Position numbers and translations under genes: made by a program
DNA from: Ferrithrix thermotolerans DSM 19514
GTDB taxonomy: Bacteria > Actinomycetota > Acidimicrobiia > Acidimicrobiales > Ilumatobacteraceae
Reading direction: 5' to 3'
Assembly: GCA_945860575.1 (NCBI GenBank)
Contig: CAMAQQ010000088.1
Coordinates: 1-5,737, forward strand
Length of the DNA stretch: 5,737 nt
Part shown: positions 1-5,488 of the stretch, in pieces
Position numbering within the stretch: position 1 is the first letter of the stretch
Layout of the letters: the number at the start of each line of letters is the position of its first letter
Notes under the pieces: generated by a model
Databases searched by the model: none
Told to the model about the DNA's origin: nothing
Seen by the model: the letters and a program-made list of their open reading frames with translations, nothing else

Positions 1-618
1 CAGACCAAATGGGACGGAAAAGATTTCACATATTGGGATTCAGCCGATGACTGTCTCGGATTAATGGATCACTTGGGAATTAAAAAATGTGTGATCGGCG
101 GAATGTCACAAGGTGGATTTCTCACGATGCGTGCGGCGCTAAAAGCACCCGAGCGCGTAACTGCACTGATACTTATAGATACTGCGGCTGATAACGACAA
201 CGAAGAAACTTTGGCTGGTTATCGAATGATGGTTGACACCTGGGTGCAACATGGCCCAGTGCCAGATTTAACTGGCGTGATCGCGAACATAATTATTGCT
301 GAGCCAATAGAAAACGCCAAGACGATTGCTAAATGGCAAAACTTTTCGCGCGAAGCGGTTAAAGCCACGGCGAATTGTTTGCTCGATCGCGATGACATCA
401 CAGACAGGCTTAGCGAAATTAAATGTCCAGCGATTATTATTCATGGCACTGCCGATACGGCGATCTCGATGGAGCGAGCCGAAGCATTGCGGGCCGGACT
501 AGTCGGCGCAGGCAAGATCATCCCAATCGAAGGCGCGGCACACGCGTCAAACCTGACGCACGCGCACTTGGTTAATCCGCCATTGGTTGAGTTTCTACGT
601 CGGGTAACTGCCGCATAA
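1..618 (+). CDS. Alpha/beta hydrolase, 5'-truncated by the window edge
   Basis: The reading frame is open from base 1, so the gene begins upstream of the window; 205 codons and a TAA stop are present. The visible part carries a complete alpha/beta-hydrolase catalytic set, numbered from the first visible codon: nucleophile elbow GMSQGG with Ser36, acid loop HGTAD with Asp152, and His181 in GAAHASN. The strand-helix stretch before the elbow (LMDHLGIKKCVIGG) is typical of the family. The missing part should hold the N-terminal strands and the oxyanion-hole HG motif. Residues between the elbow and the acid form a modest cap region. The fold is sure, but the substrate is not: esterase, lactonase and C-C hydrolase members share these motifs. 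It ends 18 bases before coaA on the same strand, so the two may be co-transcribed, although nothing visible links it to CoA synthesis. Confidence 0.9.
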   Translation, partial: QTKWDGKDFTYWDSADDCLGLMDHLGIKKCVIGGMSQGGFLTMRAALKAPERVTALILIDTAADNDNEETLAGYRMMVDTWVQHGPVPDLTGVIANIIIAEPIENAKTIAKWQNFSREAVKATANCLLDRDDITDRLSEIKCPAIIIHGTADTAISMERAEALRAGLVGAGKIIPIEGAAHASNLTHAHLVNPPLVEFLRRVTAA

Positions 619-636
619 CTAATTAGATTTAAGAGC

Positions 637-1569
637 GTGATTTCACCCAACGATCAAGAACGATATTTAACGTTCGATCGAGAACAATGGTCACTTTTGC
701 GCGCACAAACACCGCTCACACTGAGCGAAAAAGAACTTGAGGCGTTGCGAGGTATCAACGATCGAATTGATCTCGACGAGGTTGCGACTATTTATTTACC
801 GCTGACCAGGTTGTTAAATCTTTATGTTGCAGCAACACAAAATTTGCATCGGGTTTCTGCGACGTTTCTTGGCACGATGGCGCCAAAGATGCCATATGTA
901 ATTGGCATCGCGGGCAGTGTGGCAGTTGGCAAGAGCACTTCGGCACGAATTTTGCAGGCGTTGCTGATGCGTTGGCCCGAGCACCCCCGTGTCGAGCTAA
1001 TCACCACAGACGGATTTTTATATCCGAACGCGGTGCTCGAAGAACGCGGGCTAATGAATCGCAAGGGGTTTCCAGAGAGTTACGACACCAAGCGACTGCT
1101 GCAGTTTGTACGCGATGTAAAAACAGGCACACCAGAAGTTTCTGCCCCCGTATATAACCACGTCATCTATGACGTAATGGCTGATCAAGAAGAGATCGTG
1201 CATCAACCGGATATTTTGATTATTGAAGGTTTGAATGTGTTGCAAGTTGGTTCGGACAATACCGAGTTCGTTTCGGATTATTTTGATTTCTCGATTTATA
1301 TCGACGCCCGCGAGATCGACATTGAGGCGTGGTTCACCGAGCGCTTTCAAACTCTAAGAAAAACAGTTTTTCAAGACCCAAACAGTTTCTTTAGACGCTT
1401 CGCGGACTTGACTCAAGAACAAGCCGTTGAACTCGCCCACGAAATTTGGACAGGAATCAACGGGAAAAACTTGAAAGAAAATATTCAACCAACCCGTGCC
1501 CGTGCATCACTCGTGATTGAAAAAGGTGCCGACCACAAAGTGAGCGCCGTACACCTGCGAAAACTCTAG
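637..1569 (+). CDS. coaA: Type I pantothenate kinase (CoaA)
   Basis: Phosphorylates pantothenate with ATP, the first and usually rate-controlling step of coenzyme A synthesis in the cytoplasm. The 310-residue length matches the family (E. coli CoaA is 316), and the protein aligns by eye end to end with it. Visible motifs are FDREQW near the N terminus, P-loop GSVAVGKST (93-101), TTDGFLYPN (123-131) with the catalytic Asp125, GFPESYD (144-150), YNHVIYD (173-179), PDILIIEGLNVLQ (191-203) and the C-terminal NIQPTRARASL. Arg104 sits at the position of E. coli Arg106, and His175 at His177; both are associated with CoA feedback binding, so feedback inhibition is expected. The start is GTG: the preceding in-frame stop is the hydrolase TAA, and no ATG lies between them. 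The only Shine-Dalgarno-like bases are a weak AAGAG at 631-635 placed too close to the start. Confidence 0.97.
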   Translation: MISPNDQERYLTFDREQWSLLRAQTPLTLSEKELEALRGINDRIDLDEVATIYLPLTRLLNLYVAATQNLHRVSATFLGTMAPKMPYVIGIAGSVAVGKSTSARILQALLMRWPEHPRVELITTDGFLYPNAVLEERGLMNRKGFPESYDTKRLLQFVRDVKTGTPEVSAPVYNHVIYDVMADQEEIVHQPDILIIEGLNVLQVGSDNTEFVSDYFDFSIYIDAREIDIEAWFTERFQTLRKTVFQDPNSFFRRFADLTQEQAVELAHEIWTGINGKNLKENIQPTRARASLVIEKGADHKVSAVHLRKL

Positions 1570-1573
1570 GAGG
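1568..1573 (+). promoter_or_regulatory. Strong AGGAGG Shine-Dalgarno-like site without a start codon
   Basis: A perfect AGGAGG overlaps the coaA stop codon. At the normal 5-9 base spacing there is no ATG, GTG or TTG. A CTG at 1579 is followed after one codon by TAG. The frame of the downstream methyltransferase is open through this point, so the site may be a relic of an earlier start, or may simply recruit ribosomes that reach the true start about 38 bases on. Confidence 0.35.
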
Positions 1574-1605
1574 GGTTCCTGAGTTAGGCTTACACGCAAA
1601 CGAAA

Positions 1606-1610
1606 AAGGA
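1606..1610 (+). promoter_or_regulatory. Ribosome binding site AAGGA that may decide the methyltransferase start
   Basis: AAGGA directly abuts the ATG at 1611 with zero spacing, which is too close for normal initiation there. It lies exactly six bases before an in-frame TTG at 1617, an ideal distance. The site therefore argues that the true start may be TTG 1617, shortening the protein by two residues. Confidence 0.4.
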
Positions 1611-2294
1611 ATGATATTGGATTCTGAAAAAACTGATTCACACTACTACGAAGAACTTTTTGAGAAGATTGCAAGCCAGTCGCCAGAAACTTTAGGTTCG
1701 CATTACAACTATTCATGGAAGACCGACCCTCGTCGGATGTTGTTTGCTTTTTCGCGATACAAGTTCGTTGGCAAGATGTTTGAGGGGTTTGACAGTGTTT
1801 TAGAAGTTGGTTGTGGTGATGCTTCGGCGACGAGACTCGTTCAGCAAACCGTGAACAAAGTTGTGGTTACTGACTTTGACCAAACGTTTATTCAAGACAT
1901 TGAGAGTCGCCAACAACCTGATTGGCACCTAGATGCAAGGGTTCACGACATGGTCGCATCACCACTTCAAGAGAACTTTGACGGAATTTTCAGCCTTGAC
2001 GTTTTAGAACATATCGAAGCGGTTAATGAAGACGCATTTTTGAAAAACATTTGCCTGTCGCTAAACAAACATGGTTCATTAATAATCGGTATACCTTCGC
2101 TCGAGTCTCAGACCTATGCGTCGGAGGCCAGCAAATTCGGACATGTGAACTGCAAGTCTGGCAACGAGTTGAGAGATTTGATGAAGAAATACTTTCACTC
2201 GGTATTCATGTTCTCGATGAACGACGAAGTTGTTCACACAGGGTTTTTCCCGATGGCGCACTACTTGATCGCGGTTTGTTGCGACAAAAAATAG
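1611..2294 (+). CDS. Class I SAM-dependent methyltransferase (Methyltransf_11/23 type)
   Basis: A 227-residue Rossmann-fold methyltransferase with the motifs in order: motif I LEVGCGDAS (64-72) for SAM binding, acidic TDFD (87-90) after strand 2, HDM (112-114), motif IV FSLDVLEHI (127-135), and LNKHGSLIIGIPS (151-163). The segment ESQTYASEASKFGHVN followed by a C-terminal FSMNDEVVHTGFFPMAHY block resembles methyltransferases found in bacterial surface-polysaccharide clusters. No glycan genes are visible here, so the substrate stays open. It lies 41 bases after coaA and could share its transcript. GC by hand count is about 44%, lower than sampled parts of coaA and the amidohydrolase but similar to parts of the CoA-transferase gene, so transfer is only a possibility. 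TTG at 1617 is an alternative start with better spacing to AAGGA. Its stop codon directly abuts the stop of the gene on the other strand. Confidence 0.88.
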   Translation: MILDSEKTDSHYYEELFEKIASQSPETLGSHYNYSWKTDPRRMLFAFSRYKFVGKMFEGFDSVLEVGCGDASATRLVQQTVNKVVVTDFDQTFIQDIESRQQPDWHLDARVHDMVASPLQENFDGIFSLDVLEHIEAVNEDAFLKNICLSLNKHGSLIIGIPSLESQTYASEASKFGHVNCKSGNELRDLMKKYFHSVFMFSMNDEVVHTGFFPMAHYLIAVCCDKK

Positions 2295-2660
2295 TCAGCG
2301 GTGAAGTGAGTTGAGATAGTTGTAGACGGTGATACGCGAGACTCCCATCGCATCAGCAACATCTTCAACCGCGCGGCGCAGTGTAAACGCACCTCGCTCA
2401 TCGAGCAAGCGAATCGCCCGTTGTTTGCTGGTGCGCGACAAATCAGAAAGTTTCGCACCTAGTTCGCGTTCAACCGATTCGATCATCCGATCTAAAGCGC
2501 CGTGCAATGCTGGCAAGCGAACAGCCGCAACAATAACGCCATCAACTTCGAGCGTTACATCAGATGGTTTGACAGAATCTGCATCAATGAGCGTGCCACC
2601 AATCGCGGCGATCAGAGGCTCGATTACTTTTATCAGCGGATCTTGATGCGTGGCTTTCAT
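2295..2660 (-). CDS. Short YheO/DauR-type helix-turn-helix regulator (HTH_22), lacking the PAS-like domain
   Basis: A 121-residue protein whose C-terminal half matches the DNA-binding domain of the YheO/DauR regulators: helix DRMIESVERELG (57-68), then RAIRLLDERGAFTLRRAVEDVADAMGVS as two adjoining segments (81-108), and recognition helix SRITVYNYL (108-116). Family members are usually about 200-240 residues with an N-terminal YheO-like PAS sensor. Here only about 50 residues precede the HTH region (GGTLIDADSVKPSDVTLEVD followed by GVIVAAVRLP), probably a small alpha/beta element rather than a full PAS domain. Its ATG overlaps the upstream gene's TGA by four bases (ATGA), implying translational coupling, and no separate Shine-Dalgarno is visible. 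It is the nearest regulator for the divergent amidohydrolase/CoA-transferase operon, which is its most likely target by position. Whether it activates or represses cannot be read from sequence. Confidence 0.85.
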   Translation of the reverse strand: MKATHQDPLIKVIEPLIAAIGGTLIDADSVKPSDVTLEVDGVIVAAVRLPALHGALDRMIESVERELGAKLSDLSRTSKQRAIRLLDERGAFTLRRAVEDVADAMGVSRITVYNYLNSLHR

Positions 2661-2893
2661 GAGTCGAATCGAGACACGGAAACATTGACGAATGTTGCAC
2701 CGTTGCCATAAGCAACACGCAACAAATCAGCGACTACGGTTGGCAAAGATTCAGCATCAACACTAAACAGCGATCCGAACGGGCCGAAATCAACAGCGAT
2801 GCCATGTGCTTCAACTGCCGCAACGGCGCCGGTGACATGCACGCCAGGATCACCCTCAACGAACGGCTCGATCGTGAATTCAACGGTCAACAT
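2657..2893 (-). CDS. Small thiamine-binding/MTH1187-like (DUF77) protein
   Basis: A 78-residue protein beginning MLTVEFTIEPFVEG and containing GIAVDFGPFGSLFSVD (31-46) and a final strand GATFVNVSV (65-73). The strand-helix-strand-strand-helix-strand pattern fits the small ferredoxin-like fold of the MTH1187/YkoF thiamine-binding group, in which some members bind thiamine or its HMP moiety; binding here is inference. I place the start at 2893 because MLTVEF looks like the natural first strand and a TATATT box sits nine bases upstream, giving a nearly leaderless message. A longer frame from ATG 2944 (95 residues) would add 17 unsupported residues and run through the promoter region. The gene overlaps the HTH gene by ATGA. 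It could be a free-standing ligand sensor for that regulator, or an unrelated small binding protein. Confidence 0.65.
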   Translation of the reverse strand: MLTVEFTIEPFVEGDPGVHVTGAVAAVEAHGIAVDFGPFGSLFSVDAESLPTVVADLLRVAYGNGATFVNVSVSRFDS

Positions 2894-2902
2894 ATGTCTG
2901 CC

Positions 2903-2932
2903 AATATACACAGAGAATTTCGTTGCTATCAG
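2903..2932 (-). promoter_or_regulatory. Predicted promoter for the minus-strand regulator pair
   Basis: Read on the minus strand, CTGATA (2932-2927, four of six matches to TTGACA) is followed after 18 bases by TATATT (2908-2903, five of six matches to TATAAT). Transcription would begin about at 2896-2893, at or just before the ATG at 2893, giving a leaderless or almost leaderless message. This is consistent with the lack of a Shine-Dalgarno. Prediction from consensus only. Confidence 0.4.
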
Positions 2933-2951
2933 GTCGATCTGCATTTATAAG
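2923..2951 (+). promoter_or_regulatory. Predicted promoter for the amidohydrolase/CoA-transferase operon
   Basis: TTGCTA (2923-2928, four of six matches to the -35 consensus) and TATAAG (2946-2951, five of six to the -10 consensus) are separated by exactly 17 bases. Transcription would start near 2958, leaving a leader of about 24 bases that is almost filled by the palindrome at 2961-2980. Its -35 box overlaps the -35 box of the minus-strand promoter (2927-2932), so polymerase binding at the two should be mutually exclusive. Confidence 0.5.
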
Positions 2952-2960
2952 ACAGACGCA

Positions 2961-2980
2961 TGCCGAGCGTACGCTTGACA
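2961..2980. promoter_or_regulatory. 20-base palindrome, candidate operator
   Basis: TGCCGAGCGTACGCTTGACA pairs with its own reverse complement at 8 of 10 positions. The central AGCGTACGCT (2966-2975) is perfect and uninterrupted. It lies between the predicted plus-strand transcription start and the ATG at 2982, a usual place for a repressor site. A gapless centre suits a dimeric DNA-binding protein better than an RNA hairpin, which would have only a three-pair core stem around a four-base loop. The neighbouring HTH protein is the obvious candidate ligand, but that is inference. Confidence 0.45.
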
Positions 2981-2981
2981 C

Positions 2982-4256
2982 ATGGCAAAATCGACTTCAA
3001 ATAAACCGGTTTCAGCGGCTCAAGAAAAGCACGGAACGGCAACCTCATTGAAAGAACAAGTTGGCGGATTAATGGACGCGACTGTGGCGCTACGTCGCGG
3101 TCTGCACAAGTGGCCCGAGATCGGTAACACTCTGCCCAAGACTCGCGAGCAAGTTCTGACCGCTCTTGAAGGTCTGCCACTTGATATCAAGTTGCATGAA
3201 ACCACAAGTGGTATTGCCGCGATGTTGACAGGCGATAAGCCCGGGCCAACCGTTATGTTGCGCGGCGACATGGACGCACTTCCGATGCCCGAAGACACGG
3301 GTCTTGATTTTGCGTCGCAAACAGATGGTTGTATGCACGCATGTGGCCATGACACGCATACGTCAATGTTGGTCAGCGCGGCAAAGTTGCTCAGTGACCG
3401 TCGCAGCGAAATACCTGGTCGCGTGTTGTTTATGTTTCAACCTGGTGAAGAGGGTTACCACGGCGCAAAATTTATGCTTGAAGAAGGCTTACTGGATGTC
3501 GCGAAAAATAAAGATGGCAGCGAATCGCCAATCACCGCCGCGTATGCATTGCATGTAACTTCGTCGATGCCTGCAGGTACGATCGGCACACGCAGTGGCC
3601 CATTAATGGCTTCAAGCGATGTTTTATCGATCAAAATAACTGGCAAGGGTGGTCACGCGTCTGAGCCTTTTAGAACTCTCGACCCGATACCCGTGGCGTG
3701 CGAAATCGTTCAGGCTCTGCAAATGATGATCACACGACGAATCGAAACTTTTGATCCGGCCGTTGTCACGATCACGAAACTCGTGGCTGGCACGACATCT
3801 AATGTGATTCCTGAATCGGCATTGATTGAAGGAACAATTCGCGCGGTGAGTGAAAGGACTCGCAATAAAGTTCATGATTCGATTCGCCGTGTTGCCGAAG
3901 GAATTGCCACCGCTCATGAGATGCAAGCGACTGTCGAGATCAGAATCGGCTATCCGGTGACTGTCAACGACGCACCAAGCACAGATTTCGCACTCGAAGT
4001 TGCTGAGTCGGTTCTCGGCGAAGGCAAAGCGGTGCGCATGCCGTCACCAATTATGGGCGCCGAAGACTTCAGTTATGTTCTAAATAAAATTCCGGGCGCG
4101 ATGGTATTTCTTGGTGGCACACCCGAAGGTGTGAACCCAATGACAGCGGCGCCAAACCATTCGAACCGTGTGATGTTCGAAGAGTCGGCAATGGCTCATG
4201 GCGTGGCGTTGTATGCGTCGCTGGCACTGCGCACACTCGGCGTAACGCTGAACTAA
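2982..4256 (+). CDS. M20 family amidohydrolase (N-acyl-amino acid / hippurate hydrolase-like)
   Basis: A 424-residue zinc- or manganese-type amidohydrolase of the M20D group (hippurate hydrolase, IAA-amino acid hydrolase), cleaving an amide bond between an acyl group and an amino acid. Motifs are RRGLHKWPEIG (38-48), RGDMDALPM (94-102), HACGHDTHTSML (119-130), QPGEEG (153-158), ALHV (189-192), dimerisation-domain GKGGHASEP (221-229), MGAEDFSYVL (358-367) and PNHSNRVMFEE (391-401). Expected metal ligands are Cys121, His123, Glu157, His191 and His393, with Glu156 as general base; all are present, so the enzyme should be active. The first ~30 residues are Ser/Lys-rich and outside the conserved domain. 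Met31 (ATG at 3072) is an alternative start, but ATG 2982 fits the predicted promoter. No signal peptide is seen, so it is cytoplasmic. No clear ribosome binding site is visible. It is probably co-transcribed with the CoA-transferase three bases downstream. Confidence 0.93.
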   Translation: MAKSTSNKPVSAAQEKHGTATSLKEQVGGLMDATVALRRGLHKWPEIGNTLPKTREQVLTALEGLPLDIKLHETTSGIAAMLTGDKPGPTVMLRGDMDALPMPEDTGLDFASQTDGCMHACGHDTHTSMLVSAAKLLSDRRSEIPGRVLFMFQPGEEGYHGAKFMLEEGLLDVAKNKDGSESPITAAYALHVTSSMPAGTIGTRSGPLMASSDVLSIKITGKGGHASEPFRTLDPIPVACEIVQALQMMITRRIETFDPAVVTITKLVAGTTSNVIPESALIEGTIRAVSERTRNKVHDSIRRVAEGIATAHEMQATVEIRIGYPVTVNDAPSTDFALEVAESVLGEGKAVRMPSPIMGAEDFSYVLNKIPGAMVFLGGTPEGVNPMTAAPNHSNRVMFEESAMAHGVALYASLALRTLGVTLN

Positions 4257-4259
4257 CAA

Positions 4260-5477
4260 ATGCGCCCACTTGAAGGAGTTCGAGTTCTGGACTTCACGCG
4301 GGTCTTATCTGGACCACACGCGACAAGAATGCTGTGTGATCTCGGCGCTGATGTAATCAAGGTAGAGCAACCCAGTGGTGACTTGACCAGGTTTTCGAGT
4401 CCGCGCGTCAATTCAAACGCCACCTATTTCATTCAGCAAAATGTTGGCAAGCGAAACATCTCACTCGACCTAACCAAACCTGAGGCGATTGATTTAATCA
4501 CACAGCTTGTCGACAAGTGCGATGTCGTGATTGAAAACTTTCGACCTGGTGTAATGAAACGAATGCAACTAGATCAACAAACTTTACGCGCCAAAAATAC
4601 GAGACTCATTTATGCTTCAATAACTGGCTACGGCAACACTGGCCCGTGGGTTGATCGTCGAGCCTATGCACCAGTTATAAATGCCGAGATGGGATTAACA
4701 AAGCGCCAAGGTGATGCACGCGGAGGAAAGTACGCCAACGATCCGTTTAGTCATGGCGATGTATATACGGCAATCGAGTGTGCGAGCGCGATTTTGGCGG
4801 CGCTATTTCAGCGCGAGCGCACTGGCGAAGGTCAATATATAGATTTATCAATGGCGCAGACTTTGCTTTACGTCAACGAACACGCTCACGATGCACTCTG
4901 GGATCAACCTGTTTCACCAGATTCAATTCGTTCATTTCGCCCAGAAGATTATCCAGTGTTAACCACAGGCGATGGTGTCACATCAGTCGTCAGCGGTCAC
5001 CCTGCCGAGCGTGGAACATTTGACTTCTTTGTTGCGGCGATGAAAGCACCACATCTTCTTGACGACCCACGATTCAAAACTGTAGAAACACGGCTCGCCA
5101 ACTTAGACGCGCTGATGAAATTGATTGAAGACTGGGCAGAAACTATCTCAACTGCTGACGAACTTGAAGCCGAACTTGCCAAACACAAATTGGCAATGGG
5201 GCAACTTCGCAGTGTTAGTGAAGTCGCACAAACTGATTGGGCTAAACAACGTAACGCATTTATAGAAGTCAGCGATCGTGGCAATGGCAAAATCAAACTT
5301 CCGAACTCGCCATGGATCTTTTCTGGTTCAGATACATCTACTCGCGGTGTGGCTAAATATCGTGGCGAAGACAATGAAGAAGTTATGAGTGAACTGCTTG
5401 GATTGTCAGAACAACAAGTTAAAGATTTATATAAACGAGAGATTTTGTCACAACGCTTGCCAAAGAAAGACAGTTAG
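4260..5477 (+). CDS. Family III CoA-transferase (CaiB/BaiF)
   Basis: A 405-residue CaiB/BaiF protein, the usual length, moving CoA from one acyl-CoA to a free acid through an aspartyl-CoA intermediate. Visible are the N-terminal MRPLEGVRVLDFTRVLSGP, the CoA-binding ADVIKVEQPSGD (30-41), NVGKRNISLDL (61-71), DVVIENFRPGVMKR (88-101), the ITGYGNTGPW loop (121-130), the presumed catalytic Asp167 in HGDVYTA, and RTGEGQYIDLSM (187-198). The C terminus has a helical LGLSEQQVKDLYKREIL. The glycine-rich GGGGQ loop of formyl-CoA transferase is not seen, so a different acyl substrate is likely. The short racemase relatives are about 360 residues, which makes racemase less likely. Its ATG lies three bases after the amidohydrolase stop and has no Shine-Dalgarno, suggesting translational coupling. 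A plausible joint role is hydrolysis of an N-acyl compound followed by CoA loading of the released acid. Confidence 0.93.
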   Translation: MRPLEGVRVLDFTRVLSGPHATRMLCDLGADVIKVEQPSGDLTRFSSPRVNSNATYFIQQNVGKRNISLDLTKPEAIDLITQLVDKCDVVIENFRPGVMKRMQLDQQTLRAKNTRLIYASITGYGNTGPWVDRRAYAPVINAEMGLTKRQGDARGGKYANDPFSHGDVYTAIECASAILAALFQRERTGEGQYIDLSMAQTLLYVNEHAHDALWDQPVSPDSIRSFRPEDYPVLTTGDGVTSVVSGHPAERGTFDFFVAAMKAPHLLDDPRFKTVETRLANLDALMKLIEDWAETISTADELEAELAKHKLAMGQLRSVSEVAQTDWAKQRNAFIEVSDRGNGKIKLPNSPWIFSGSDTSTRGVAKYRGEDNEEVMSELLGLSEQQVKDLYKREILSQRLPKKDS

Positions 5478-5488
5478 CGACCTTGCGG

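Noticed and set aside
651..685. Direct repeat CGATCAAGAAC / CGATCGAGAAC (651-661 and 675-685)
   Set aside because: It lies inside the conserved N terminus of CoaA, encoding similar acidic/basic residue pairs, and the second copy is part of the family FDREQW block; a coincidence of codon use.
2329..2646. 105-codon plus-strand open frame opposite the HTH gene
   Set aside because: It is Ser/Arg/Thr-rich low-complexity translation antisense to a protein with a clear HTH_22 domain.
2894..2944. 17-residue N-terminal extension of the small minus-strand protein from ATG 2944
   Set aside because: It has no Shine-Dalgarno, covers both predicted promoters, and its residues do not continue the family fold; MLTVEF at 2893 is the better start.
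2896..2957. GTCTG (2896-2900) and CAGAC (2953-2957) inverted pair in the divergent region
   Set aside because: Five-base arms 52 bases apart are expected by chance; not enough to propose paired operators.
2975..2980. Perfect TTGACA -35 hexamer
   Set aside because: It ends one base before the amidohydrolase ATG, so any matching -10 box would lie inside the coding region near 2998-3003, where no good TATAAT-like box is seen. It is better explained as an arm of the palindrome.
4997..5374. 125-codon open frame on the minus strand inside the CoA-transferase gene
   Set aside because: The encoded protein is Ser/Ala-rich with no recognisable motif, and the plus-strand frame is a clear full-length family member; it is an antisense shadow.
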